From Haloarcula argentinensis DSM 12282 (GTDB lineage: Archaea > Halobacteriota > Halobacteria > Halobacteriales > Haloarculaceae): 64,000 nucleotides of DNA. Made by a program: the position numbers and the translations under genes. Location: assembly GCA_000336895.1 (NCBI GenBank), contig AOLX01000026.1, forward strand, positions 63,220 through 127,219, in the 5' to 3' direction. This document shows, one piece after another, positions 43,983 through 52,768 of the stretch. The notes below the pieces were generated by a model. The model worked only from the letters and a program-made list of their open reading frames with translations, did not search any database and was not told the origin of the DNA. The number at the start of each line of letters is the position of its first letter. The stretch's first letter is position 1.

Positions 43983-44896
43983 TCCCAGTTTTCCACAGAA
44001 ACGGTCGTTCCGGCATCGATACCAGCCTCGTCAGCGGCCACGGATACCCAGCCGTCAGCCCGGGTCGCCGTCGCCAGGTCAACGCCGGGCAGCGGCGTTG
44101 CTGTCCCGTCGTTCACGGCGACCGGCGTAAACGTCCTGACACCGTGTTGACTGTCGATGGCCGCCGCCAGCGTCGCTCGTGTCTCCGGGTGTGCAGACAG
44201 TGGTGCATCGGCAAACGCCTTCAGTAGCGGGCGAAGGAGCTGTACCGCGCCGACACGGGCTGCACTTGGTGACTTCGGCAACAGCAGGACCGGACGGTCC
44301 TCGACGACGGCGACGCCCGTCCGCTGGCCCGGGTCGATATCGACGTAGTCGGTGAACACCTCACCGAGATCTGCAACGACCTCGCGAAGCGTATCCCCCG
44401 GCTCGGTCCCGGTGATGACGAGCGCATCACGGGTGAGGTCGCGCTGGACAGCCATCCGAAGCGCCGGAGCATCGTCGGCGACGGGGTCCCGGTAGGTCAC
44501 CTTCCCACCCCACCGGTCGACGTACTGAGCCAGCGTGAACCCCGCTGTCTCGACCTCGTGAGCGGCGCTGGCCTCCGCTTGGAGTTCGTCACCAGTCGGT
44601 ACGATTCCGATCTGCGGTCGCTGGCGGACGAGCAGTTCGGAGACGCCGGTCGCCCGCAGCAGTCCCACATCGCCGGGCCGTACCTGATGGCCCCGGTCGA
44701 AAACGGTATCATCGACCGAGATATCCGCTTCCTCCACGGGTTCGTTCGCCGTCGCATCTGTCGCCAGAACTCGTCCGACAGCGACGGAGAGCGGAATTCT
44801 GTCCGTTCGGTCGACGGGGACGGCGAAGCTGCCGAGCTGTCTGCGAGCGGTCTCCAGTGCGAGCGACTCGGCCTCCGACGGCGGGGAGCCAGCCAT
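43970..44896 (-). CDS. Shortened MoeA-like molybdopterin-binding protein
   Basis: 308 residues, against about 400 for MoeA. The start (ALETARRQLG, then VDRTDRIPLSVAVGRVLATD) and the C-terminal domain resemble MoeA, and the MoCF fold is recognisable (IGIVPTGDEL, DALVITGTEPGDTLREVVAD, VVEDRPVLLLPKSP). The segment that in MoeA carries the PPFDNSAMDGYAV motif and domain II is missing between about 55 and 85. The canonical GGTSVG loop reads GTEPGD. It probably binds molybdopterin but may not insert molybdate. ATG 44896 is chosen over 44965. Confidence 0.75.
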   Translation of the reverse strand: MAGSPPSEAESLALETARRQLGSFAVPVDRTDRIPLSVAVGRVLATDATANEPVEEADISVDDTVFDRGHQVRPGDVGLLRATGVSELLVRQRPQIGIVPTGDELQAEASAAHEVETAGFTLAQYVDRWGGKVTYRDPVADDAPALRMAVQRDLTRDALVITGTEPGDTLREVVADLGEVFTDYVDIDPGQRTGVAVVEDRPVLLLPKSPSAARVGAVQLLRPLLKAFADAPLSAHPETRATLAAAIDSQHGVRTFTPVAVNDGTATPLPGVDLATATRADGWVSVAADEAGIDAGTTVSVENWDYLP

Positions 44897-45006
44897 ACCC
44901 TTGCTAGTGGGTACTGTGGCAAAAACGCCCCGAGTGGCCACGGCACATCCGTCACATCTCCACACGGACTGGGAACGTTTTTCCTCGGTCGGGTCGGCAT
45001 CGACGT

Positions 45007-45783
45007 ATGGTCCTCCCGCAACTGGTTGGCATCGTGTTCATGACCATCGGCGGTTTCGTCCTCTTCCGCGGCGGCCGGGAGCTCAAAACGGTGTTCCACA
45101 TTCTTCGAAACGACCCAGTCCCGGTGCGCTCACTCGACGGGCACACTGGTCCCGTCGAAATCACTGGCACAGCCGTCACCAGCGATGATGCCGGAACCGT
45201 CACCGCCCCTTTTACCGGTAGCGAGTGTCTGGCCTACACCTACGAGGTCGAGGAGTACCGGTCGTCGGGCAAACACTCGAACTGGGAGACGCTGGACGAG
45301 GGGCAGGACGGCGTCGACTTCATCGTCGACGACGGGAACGCGCGCGTCCGCGTGAACCCAGATGGAGCGGACGTACGGTTCGAATCACAATCGGTGACGG
45401 TGTCCCCCGGGACTGAGCTTCCCGACCGCCTGGCCGACTACGTCGAGCGAACGGAGGGCGTCGAGGCCCAAGATGGGTCGGTGAACCTGCTCGTGACGGA
45501 AATCAGCCTGGGGAACAAACAGCGCTTTACCGAGCGTCGGCTGGACGTTGGCGAGGACGTGTACGTCTACGGCCAGGCGATGCGTGGCCCCGCAACGGCG
45601 TGGGGGAGCAATCTGGTCGACGCTATCGTCGGGGACGGCGACGGGACGCCGGTGTTCGTCATCTCCGACACCAGCGAGCGTGGCACTGCGCGGCGGATTG
45701 TTCGGGGTGCTATCGCCGAGACTGTGTTCGGTCTTGCCGCGGTTATCATCGGCAGCGTTGCCCTCTTGTCCGGGCTTCTGTAG
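45007..45783 (+). CDS. GIDE-domain membrane protein (archaeal MULAN/GIDE homologue)
   Basis: 258 residues. There are two terminal membrane helices (about 3-25 and 235-256) with a soluble domain between. The domain has VEITGTAVTSDDAGTVTAPF, CLAYTYEVEEY, SVTVSPGTELPDRL and RRLDVGEDVYVYGQAM. These match the GIDE domain placed between two helices in mitochondrial E3 ligases. The RING finger of eukaryotic members is absent, so it is not an E3 ligase as such. It is divergent from the MoeA-like gene. Confidence 0.75.
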   Translation: MVLPQLVGIVFMTIGGFVLFRGGRELKTVFHILRNDPVPVRSLDGHTGPVEITGTAVTSDDAGTVTAPFTGSECLAYTYEVEEYRSSGKHSNWETLDEGQDGVDFIVDDGNARVRVNPDGADVRFESQSVTVSPGTELPDRLADYVERTEGVEAQDGSVNLLVTEISLGNKQRFTERRLDVGEDVYVYGQAMRGPATAWGSNLVDAIVGDGDGTPVFVISDTSERGTARRIVRGAIAETVFGLAAVIIGSVALLSGLL

Positions 45784-45830
45784 TGGCCGAGACCGTCGGG
45801 TTTACCACTGCGTACCACTTAGATGGGCGC

Positions 45831-46187
45831 ATGTCTGCCCTGCGTGAAGCGCTTCGGGACCTTCCCGACGCCGTGTTCGCGGACGTGCTCGAATCCGAGG
45901 ACGAATACCTGCTCGTGCTCGATCTGCCGGGCGTGACCGCGGAGACAATCGACGTAACGGTTGAAGGGGGCCGCCTTCGCATCGACGGGCAACGGACCAA
46001 GGACGTGCCCGGCGAGTTCACGTTCGTCCGCGAGGACCGCTCCGTGTTCCTCGACGCCGAGCTCCCGCTCCCGCCGGACACGACCGGGCAGGGCGGGGAG
46101 GGGACCGTGGAAAACGGCGTCCTCGAACTCCGCCTGCCGAAGGCGACAGCCGCACCGAGCACGACAATCCCGATCGACGGGGACTGA
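45831..46187 (+). CDS. Hsp20/alpha-crystallin family small heat shock protein
   Basis: 118 residues. The alpha-crystallin domain has LVLDLPGVTAETIDVTVEGG and GTVENGVLELRLPKA, with the classic GxLxLxLPK ending. It should form oligomers holding unfolded proteins. The C-terminal I-x-I/V motif is present as TIPID. ATG 45831 is chosen as it leaves the usual short N-terminal arm. The UbiB gene starts 18 bases after its stop. Confidence 0.9.
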   Translation: MSALREALRDLPDAVFADVLESEDEYLLVLDLPGVTAETIDVTVEGGRLRIDGQRTKDVPGEFTFVREDRSVFLDAELPLPPDTTGQGGEGTVENGVLELRLPKATAAPSTTIPIDGD

Positions 46188-46205
46188 CCCAGAGGTGGCA
46201 AGCCG

Positions 46206-47924
46206 GTGAATCTTCGCGCGTACTGGCGGTTCCTCGTCGTTGCACGCCACTTCCTGCCCCTGTTGGTCGCGTACGCACGAGACCGAAAGCGGTTCTTCGT
46301 GGTCGGCTCATCGCGCCGGGTCACGTCCGAACAGCGTCGCAAACGTGCACAGCAGCTGCTGGATTCGTTGCTGACCCTCGGCCCGACGTTCATCAAACTC
46401 GGACAGATTCTCTCGACGCGGCCGGACGTCCTGCCACCGGAGTACATCGAGGAGTTTTCGAAGTTACAGGACCGCGTGCCGCCGGCCGACTGGGACGAGG
46501 CACGGATTGTCATTGAGGACGAACTGGGGTCTGTCGACGACCGCTTCGACGAGTTCGAGACGGAGGCGATAAGCGGCGCGTCGCTCGGTCAGGTGTATCT
46601 GGCAGAGATCGACGGCGAGAAGGTCGCCGTCAAGATTCGCCGTCCCGGTATCGAAGCGCTCGTCGAGGCCGACCTGCGGGTCGTCCGCTGGTCGCTCCCG
46701 CTGTTGATGTACTTCATCGACGATTCCCGGTCGTTCTCGCTTGAGACGCTCGCCGACGAGTTCTCCAAGACCATCCGCGAGGAGATGGACTACCAGCGAG
46801 AGGGCCGGATGCTCACCGAGATCCGGGAGAACTTCCGGGACAACGACCGCATCTGCATCCCCAAGGTCAAGGAGTCCCACTCCACGCGGCGCGTCCTGAC
46901 GATGGAGTACGTTCCCGGCACGAAGATCAACGACATCGACAGCCTCGACGCCGGCGGTATCAACCGGACGGAGCTGGCCGAGACGCTCCAGCGGGCGTAC
47001 CTCCAGATGATTATCGACGACGGCGTGTTCCACGCCGACCCGCACCCCGGAAACCTCGCCGTGCAAGACGATGGGACGCTCGTCTTCTACGACTTCGGGA
47101 TGTCCGGCCGTGTCGACCCGTTCGTACAGGACAAGATCATCGACTTCTACGCCGCCGTCGCCGACCAAGACATCGACGCCATCCTCGATGCCCTCATCGA
47201 GATGGGGACGCTCTCGCCGGAGGCCGACCGGCAGGTGATGGGCGACGTGATGGAACTGGCCATCGCCGACGCCCGTGGCGAGGACATCGAGCAGTACCGC
47301 GTCCAGCAGATTATTCAGCAGGTCGAGGACACCATCTACGAGTTCCCGCTTCGCCTGCCGGCGAACCTGGCGCTCGTGTTGCGCGTCGCCACGGTCGTCG
47401 AAGGCGTCTGTGTCACGCTCGACGAGGACTTCGACTTTATCGGCGTCGCGACTGACTACCTCCGTGAAGAGGGGTACATCGCCGAAGGTGTGCGGAACTT
47501 CGTCGAAGACCGGGCGACCGAAGTGTCCGATGCCGCCCGGTCAGCCGTCCGAATCCCCCCGAAACTGGAGTCCGCGCTCGACAGGGTCGAACGAGAGGAC
47601 TTCCGCGTGCAGGCCGACATCGAGGACTCCGATGGCTTGCTCGCAACGATGACTAAGCGACTCATCCTCGGGATGTTGCTCGCGAGCACGCTGTTCTCGA
47701 CAGCGTTCCTGTACACGCAGGCGTCGCTGCCGGCCACTGGTGTCGGCATCGCCGGAACCATCGGCCTCTCCCTGGCGCTGTGGTGGTCGTTCCGCTCGAA
47801 GAAGGCCGTCCGCGCCAAGCCGCAGTTCACGCGCCAGAGTATGCGCGAGCAAGACCGGGAGAGCCCGGGTGGGCTCAACACCTCCTTTGGCGAGGACACT
47901 GACGACGCCTACAGCGGCGACTGA
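46206..47924 (+). CDS. ABC1/UbiB family atypical protein kinase
   Basis: 572 residues. The KxGQ motif is FIKLGQILSTRPDVLPPEY, the Ala-rich nucleotide loop is SGASLGQVYLAEIDG, the lysine is in VAVKIRRPG, the catalytic loop is FHADPHPGNLAV and the metal motif is FYDFGMSGRV. Two C-terminal membrane helices (about 485-530) follow. In bacteria and mitochondria it supports ubiquinone synthesis; haloarchaea use menaquinone, so the target here is unsure. GTG 46206 is the start; it may be cotranscribed with hsp20. Confidence 0.9.
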   Translation: MNLRAYWRFLVVARHFLPLLVAYARDRKRFFVVGSSRRVTSEQRRKRAQQLLDSLLTLGPTFIKLGQILSTRPDVLPPEYIEEFSKLQDRVPPADWDEARIVIEDELGSVDDRFDEFETEAISGASLGQVYLAEIDGEKVAVKIRRPGIEALVEADLRVVRWSLPLLMYFIDDSRSFSLETLADEFSKTIREEMDYQREGRMLTEIRENFRDNDRICIPKVKESHSTRRVLTMEYVPGTKINDIDSLDAGGINRTELAETLQRAYLQMIIDDGVFHADPHPGNLAVQDDGTLVFYDFGMSGRVDPFVQDKIIDFYAAVADQDIDAILDALIEMGTLSPEADRQVMGDVMELAIADARGEDIEQYRVQQIIQQVEDTIYEFPLRLPANLALVLRVATVVEGVCVTLDEDFDFIGVATDYLREEGYIAEGVRNFVEDRATEVSDAARSAVRIPPKLESALDRVEREDFRVQADIEDSDGLLATMTKRLILGMLLASTLFSTAFLYTQASLPATGVGIAGTIGLSLALWWSFRSKKAVRAKPQFTRQSMREQDRESPGGLNTSFGEDTDDAYSGD

Positions 47925-47942
47925 ACGCCGACTGGGAAGCGG

Positions 47943-48470
47943 TCAGAGCCGCTTTTCGAAGTGGACGAGTTCGTACTCCCCCTGCGTCGACCGGCCGACC
48001 TCTTGGTACCCCTCGTCGCGGTAGAACGCGACTGCGGCGGGCTGGCTCTGTGATGTCGTCGCAAGCAGGACCTCGTACCCCCGCTCGGCCACTTGCTGTT
48101 CGAGCTTGTGGAGGAGGTTGCGACCGTAGCCGCGCCGCTGCCGGGAGGGAGCGACTCGCATCCGGTGGAGTTCGGCCGCGCCGGGGACGGTGCGCTCGTC
48201 CGCGTGGCCGACGTCGTTCGGGAGGAACCCGCCCATCGCGGCTAGGCCGCCGTCGAACGTCTGTGGGAGTTCGTCGGTGTCGTCGGGAACGACACCGACG
48301 AGAAACGCGCCGCCGCTGTCGAAATACCGCGTCTCGATGTTTTCCAGGTCCGACGTTCCGGGGATGTCGCTGGGGTCGTTGCCAGTCGCTCGTATCGCCC
48401 ATTCGTGGAGACGCCAGACAGCGTCGGCGTCCCGGTCATCGTAGGACCGAAATTGAATCTGGTCGGTCAT
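47943..48470 (-). CDS. GNAT family acetyltransferase
   Basis: 175 residues. Acetyl-CoA motif A is RMRVAPSRQRRGYGRNLLHK, then FYRDEGYQEVG as motif B. The start (QIQFRSYDDRDADAVWRLHE) is typical of the family. The substrate is unknown. It is convergent with the UbiB gene. Confidence 0.88.
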   Translation of the reverse strand: MTDQIQFRSYDDRDADAVWRLHEWAIRATGNDPSDIPGTSDLENIETRYFDSGGAFLVGVVPDDTDELPQTFDGGLAAMGGFLPNDVGHADERTVPGAAELHRMRVAPSRQRRGYGRNLLHKLEQQVAERGYEVLLATTSQSQPAAVAFYRDEGYQEVGRSTQGEYELVHFEKRL

Positions 48471-48637
48471 CGAATACGTCCAAGATTGTCATTGTCGGAG
48501 AGGGGGTTTAATTGGCTCTGTTGAAACTCTCAGGCGGTGATACAAACGGTGCGGTGAATAGAGAGCTTGTAGTCAGCAATCATCCAGACGATCACACGTA
48601 AACATTGTACACCCCCTACAGAAGTCCGTTCATACGT

Positions 48638-49408
48638 TCACTCTGCAACGGCCCAGAAGCGAACGCTCCCCGGCACCCTCCACAGTAGTTCGGGGAGATC
48701 GCTATCGTTTCGATCATCGAGTGTGGTCTGGTGGTGCCGTGGTTCGAGAAGTCGCTTGACGGTGAATCCGGCATCAACGAGGGAATTGTGAAGATCGGCA
48801 ACCGTGTGATCAAAGGCGATCAAGTTCGCTTCGTAGTCGTCGTTAATCGTGATTTCCCGCCGACCGGTGTCGTAGTAGCTGCGTTCGAAAATCTCTTTTT
48901 CGACATCCAGACTCTCGTGTATGGGGTGTGGCACGCTGAGGACGAAGATGCCGCCGTCTCGGAGAACGCGGTGAACTTCTCGAAACGCCTCATCGAGATG
49001 CTTGATCATCTGGTAGACTGTCTCGGAAGACGCTACATCGAAGCTGTCGTCGGGGAGCGGGAGGTTCGTGATATCTCCTTTGAGAAACTGTGCATCAACA
49101 TCGTAGAAATCTCGCAACTGCCGTGCGTGCTGCAGTTGTTCGCCTGAGATATCCACTCCGACGACGGTTTCCGCACCAAGCTCAGCGGTCCCGATACTTG
49201 CTTGGCCGCCTCCACATCCTAGTTCGACGTAGTCCTTCTCTGCAACTGAATCAAGAATGTCGGGTTGAGGCTCGCCCGGACCATCCGAACCGAATGGCGA
49301 TGGCGCCGGCGGAAGCTCCCCATCCACGGTATTTGCGTTCCATAACGCTTGGAAATCATCGCTCCATTCGTTCCAGAGTTGCTGGTTTTCGTGTTTGTGT
49401 TCGGTCAT
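48638..49408 (-). CDS. Class I SAM-dependent methyltransferase
   Basis: 256 residues. Motif I is DYVELGCGGGQASIG (about 60-74), motif II VVGVDISGEQL, and motif III DDSFDVASSETVYQM, a Methyltransf_11-type arrangement. No conserved partner sits next to it. The substrate cannot be told. Confidence 0.88.
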   Translation of the reverse strand: MTEHKHENQQLWNEWSDDFQALWNANTVDGELPPAPSPFGSDGPGEPQPDILDSVAEKDYVELGCGGGQASIGTAELGAETVVGVDISGEQLQHARQLRDFYDVDAQFLKGDITNLPLPDDSFDVASSETVYQMIKHLDEAFREVHRVLRDGGIFVLSVPHPIHESLDVEKEIFERSYYDTGRREITINDDYEANLIAFDHTVADLHNSLVDAGFTVKRLLEPRHHQTTLDDRNDSDLPELLWRVPGSVRFWAVAE

Positions 49409-49746
49409 CAGCCCTGTGTCTGGGTCATTCTAGTCGCCTTGTATCAATTGTTTCGTTAATTTCACTTTTCAGTCATTCTCTCATAGAACACTGCACGAGA
49501 TATACCACCCTGTATTCAGCCGCCTGCTGAGACCTATCGGCGTTTGAGGGTTTCACAAGACTGCTTAATTCTACCTTATCAGTGTATGGTTCTATTATAC
49601 GCCTTTGAATTTATCCGGAACGTTCAGTATTCAGTGTCTGGTATAGGGGGTATGAGAAAACACGGTGGCACGTGCTGGGTGCAACCCCCAGTCTGCGGAC
49701 GCGATACGTCGGTAACATTGCGAGTGAGGGGGAAGGTGGGTCGGTT
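49409..49746. other. Intergenic region, no gene seen
   Basis: About 340 bases between the methyltransferase (divergent) and the sulfatase. It is AT-richer than the flanks. The only open frames are short and unlike haloarchaeal protein. It probably contains two divergent promoters, one close to 49409 and one in the 49600-49720 part. Confidence 0.4.
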
Positions 49747-51165
49747 ATGACGGCTTCAGCAACCCAGAACGTGGTGCTAGTCACGGTTGACTCGCTGCGG
49801 GCCGACGCGCTGGGTGGCGCTGACAGCGTCTCCCCTGTCATGGATTCTCTCGCCGACTCGGGCGTCGTCTTCGAAAACGCCGTGGCACAGGGGAACTGGA
49901 CGCCGTTCTCGTTCCCTAGCATTCACGGATCACGCCCAGTATTCTCGGAAAGCGAGGACATCGGTCTGGCGTCAACGCCGACGCTGGCCGAGCAGGTGTC
50001 CGATGCCGGTATCGAGACGGCTGGGTTCAACGCCGCAAACGGCTTTCTCACCGACCACTGGGGATACAACCGCGGATTCGACGAGTTCGAGCCGTTCGTC
50101 GACAGCGACGGCTACAGCAAGTACCTGGCAGCTCACCCGACGATTCAGGCATGGGTCCAGCTCGGCACTTCACCGTTCCGTCGTGCCGCGACCGTCCTCA
50201 GCGGGGGGTCCGACGAGCGCCCCTTCGCCGACGTGTCTCGTATGGGGGACCTCGAAGACCACGCCACCGAGTTCCTAGAGACGACCGACGGACCGTTCTT
50301 CCTGTGGGTCCACTACATGGACACGCACACGCCGTACGTCCCGGCCCCGCGGCATATCCGCGAGGTATCGGACAACCACTTCGGCGTCCTCCGGATGCTC
50401 AGCTCTCACCTCCGAACCGGGCTGGGCTGGGAGGTCGACGACCGGACGCTGGAGACGCTCCGGACGCTGTACGAGGCGACAGTCCGGCAGGTCGACGCCA
50501 GCGTCGGTCGGCTTCTCGACACTCTCGAAACCGAGGGGCACCGCGACGACACAGCCGTCATCGTCGCCGGCGACCACGGTGAGGAGTTCCTCGAACACGG
50601 TCACCTTGCTCACTATCCCAAGCTCTACCGGGAGCTCATCGATGTTCCCTACATCGTCTCAACGCCGGAGAGCGAGGGCCAATCGGTCGAGACGCCGGTC
50701 GGCCTCGACACGATCGCACCGACGGTGTGTGATCTGCTGTCGCTCACGCCGGCGACGGAGTGGGACGGGGCGTCCGTCGCTCCAGCGATCCACGGCGAGA
50801 CCATTGAGGATCGCGGCCCCATCGTCTCCGCGGCGGTCCGGGGCGAGAGCGTGACCAGTCAGCCGATTCCGCGGAGCCGTGCGGACGGCGAACTCCTCCT
50901 CAGTGCGCGCGACGAGCGGTACACGTACATCGAGTTCACGGAATCAGGGCGCCAGGAACTGTACGACCGGACGAACGACTCTGAGGAACAAGTCAACCTC
51001 TGCTCGGACACGACGGACGCCGACCCGCCCGCGACCGTCCTCGACCGGCTGTCGGATGCCGTTGCCGACCACCTCGCCGAACTCGACAGCGACGGGAATC
51101 GGGCTGGAAACACTGAAGCGTCCGACGAGATAACAGCACGGTTAAAAGCGCTCGGTTATCAGTAA
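49747..51165 (+). CDS. Sulfatase family protein
   Basis: 472 residues. VVLVTVDSLRADALGG gives the first metal Asp; WTPFSFPSIHGSRP is the nucleophile region (Ser/Thr in place of the modified Cys), and IVAGDHGEEFLEHGHLAHYP provides the second metal Asp-His pair. The C-terminus KALGYQ is usual for haloarchaeal members. These enzymes may act on phosphate or sulfate groups of surface glycans. ATG 49747 is the conserved start. GtrA starts 6 bases after the stop, suggesting a glycan operon. It is GC-rich, unlike the split copy at 25.6 kb. Confidence 0.88.
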   Translation: MTASATQNVVLVTVDSLRADALGGADSVSPVMDSLADSGVVFENAVAQGNWTPFSFPSIHGSRPVFSESEDIGLASTPTLAEQVSDAGIETAGFNAANGFLTDHWGYNRGFDEFEPFVDSDGYSKYLAAHPTIQAWVQLGTSPFRRAATVLSGGSDERPFADVSRMGDLEDHATEFLETTDGPFFLWVHYMDTHTPYVPAPRHIREVSDNHFGVLRMLSSHLRTGLGWEVDDRTLETLRTLYEATVRQVDASVGRLLDTLETEGHRDDTAVIVAGDHGEEFLEHGHLAHYPKLYRELIDVPYIVSTPESEGQSVETPVGLDTIAPTVCDLLSLTPATEWDGASVAPAIHGETIEDRGPIVSAAVRGESVTSQPIPRSRADGELLLSARDERYTYIEFTESGRQELYDRTNDSEEQVNLCSDTTDADPPATVLDRLSDAVADHLAELDSDGNRAGNTEASDEITARLKALGYQ

Positions 51166-51171
51166 GGCTGT

Positions 51172-51582
51172 ATGGCGTCCGCTGTCGTCACACCGGCCCG
51201 GCGACAGCAACTCATCCGGTTTTTCCTCGTTGGTGTGTTTGCCGCGTCGGTTCAGCAAGCGCTGCTATGGTTGTTCAACGATATCGGTGGCCTGAATTAC
51301 ATTTTCGCAGCCGCTATCGCAATTGAGTGTACGATTTTGCTCCAGTACGTCCTCAACAACGCCTGGACGTTCCACCGGTCACAGCATTCGGATCTGCGGG
51401 AGTACGTCGTCGGGTTAGGGAAGACAAATCTCGTTCGTGGGACGGCGATCCCGCTCCAGTTAGGCCTCCTCTACGCCTTTGTCACCTGGGGTGGCGTCGT
51501 GCCGCTGGTCGGCAATGGTGGGGCTATCGTCATTACGGGTGTGTACCGGTACGCGCTGGACACCCACTGGACGTGGGGTTAG
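51172..51582 (+). CDS. GtrA family membrane protein
   Basis: 136 residues with four membrane segments (about 14-32, 42-60, 85-103, 112-130). FFLVGVFAASVQQALLWLFN and YVLNNAWTFHR are the GtrA signature. The family helps move polyprenyl-linked sugars across the membrane. It lies directly after the sulfatase. Its TAG shares a CTAG with the convergent MoxR stop. Confidence 0.88.
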   Translation: MASAVVTPARRQQLIRFFLVGVFAASVQQALLWLFNDIGGLNYIFAAAIAIECTILLQYVLNNAWTFHRSQHSDLREYVVGLGKTNLVRGTAIPLQLGLLYAFVTWGGVVPLVGNGGAIVITGVYRYALDTHWTWG

Positions 51583-52526
51583 ACGGTTGGGACGGGGACC
51601 TCGTCGAGCACGCTCTGGATGACTGTTCCCTTGTCGACTTGCTCGACGCGGGCATCAGGTGTCAACACCAGCCTGTGGGCCAGCACCGGCTGTGCGACCC
51701 GCTTGATGTCGTCCGGCGCAACGTACTCCCGACCGGCAATCGTCGCCATCGCTCGCGTCGCCTCGAACAGTCGCTGGGTCCCGCGCGGTGAGACCCCGAC
51801 GTCCACGCGGTAGTCGTCTCTGGTCGCCCGGACGAGGTCAGCCATGTACTGCAGCAGGTCGTCGTCGACGGTAACCGTCTCCGGTACGCTCCGGAGTTCT
51901 TTGACTGATTCCGCGTCGAGTATCGGTTTCACCGTTGGACTCTGTGTCGTCCGGCCGGCACGCCGCCGGAGGAGTTCGACCTCGCCTTCGTCGTCAGGAT
52001 AGCCAAGTGAGGTTTTTGCCAGGAACCGGTCGACCTGCGCCTCTGGTAACTCGAAGGTCCCCTCCATGTCGACTGGGTTCTGCGTGGCGATGACGAAGAA
52101 CGGTTCGGGCAGGTCGTACGTGTCCCCGTCGACAGTTACCTGTCCCTCTTCCATCGCTTCGAGCAGCGCGGACTGGGTCTTTGGCGGTGCGCGGTTGATC
52201 TCGTCGGCCAACAGGACGTTGGCAAACACCGGCCCCTCAGTGAATTCGAAGCTCCGGGATTCCTCGTTGAAGATGTGTGTCCCAGTGATATCGGCCGGCA
52301 GGAGGTCCGGCGTGAACTGGATACGGGAGAACGACAGTCCCAGCGCGGTCGCAACGCTGCGGGCGGTCAGCGTCTTTCCCGTGCCGGGCACGTCCTCAAG
52401 CAGGACGTGGCCCTTCGCGACGACTCCCAGCAGCACCGTCTCGAAGAAGCCACGGTCAGCGATGACGGCACTCCCGATCTCGTCGAGGATCTGACTCGAC
52501 ACTTCGCTTGCCTCGGTAGCGTCCAT
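51579..52526 (-). CDS. MoxR-type AAA+ ATPase
   Basis: 315 residues. Walker A is EDVPGTGKT (44-52), Walker B is VLLADEINRA, sensor 1 is FFVIATQNP, and the lid domain has VGVSPRGTQRLFEATRAMA. MoxR ATPases act as chaperones for metal insertion or assembly, normally with a DUF58/VWA partner, which is not next to it here. It starts at ATG 52526, and the tRNA-Ser gene lies just beyond. Confidence 0.92.
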   Translation of the reverse strand: MDATEASEVSSQILDEIGSAVIADRGFFETVLLGVVAKGHVLLEDVPGTGKTLTARSVATALGLSFSRIQFTPDLLPADITGTHIFNEESRSFEFTEGPVFANVLLADEINRAPPKTQSALLEAMEEGQVTVDGDTYDLPEPFFVIATQNPVDMEGTFELPEAQVDRFLAKTSLGYPDDEGEVELLRRRAGRTTQSPTVKPILDAESVKELRSVPETVTVDDDLLQYMADLVRATRDDYRVDVGVSPRGTQRLFEATRAMATIAGREYVAPDDIKRVAQPVLAHRLVLTPDARVEQVDKGTVIQSVLDEVPVPTV

Positions 52527-52611
52527 AGCCTGTCATGTTACGGGTTCGATAAAGGGGTGTCGAGTCCGAAATCGAAACCCCTAAAGAGCAAACGGCGGTA
52601 CTGATGGGTGA

Positions 52612-52696
52612 GCCGAGGTAGCCTAGCCTGGCCAAGGCGGTTGCTTCGAGAGCAACTGTCCTCACGGACTCAGGAGTTCAAATCTCCTCCTCGGCG
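52612..52696 (+). tRNA. tRNA-Ser (anticodon CGA)
   Basis: A full cloverleaf is visible: acceptor GCCGAGG (52612-52618) pairs with CCTCGGC (52689-52695), discriminator G 52696. The D-arm is TAGCCTAGCCTGGCCAAGG; the anticodon arm GTTGC-TTCGAGA-GCAAC has anticodon CGA. A long variable arm with a TCC/GGA stem marks a class II tRNA, and the T-arm is AGGAG-TTCAAAT-CTCCT. CCA is not encoded. No intron. It reads UCG codons. Confidence 0.95.
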
Positions 52697-52768
52697 TTCT
52701 CTGTAACAGAACCGACGAGCGTGGCGAGTCGGCAGTGTTACAGAAGCGGATCGTATCCGGTCGAGCCG

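Noticed and set aside
45823..45831. Earlier ATG at 45823 as start of the Hsp20 gene
   Set aside because: It is out of frame with the alpha-crystallin domain; ATG 45831 is the in-frame start.
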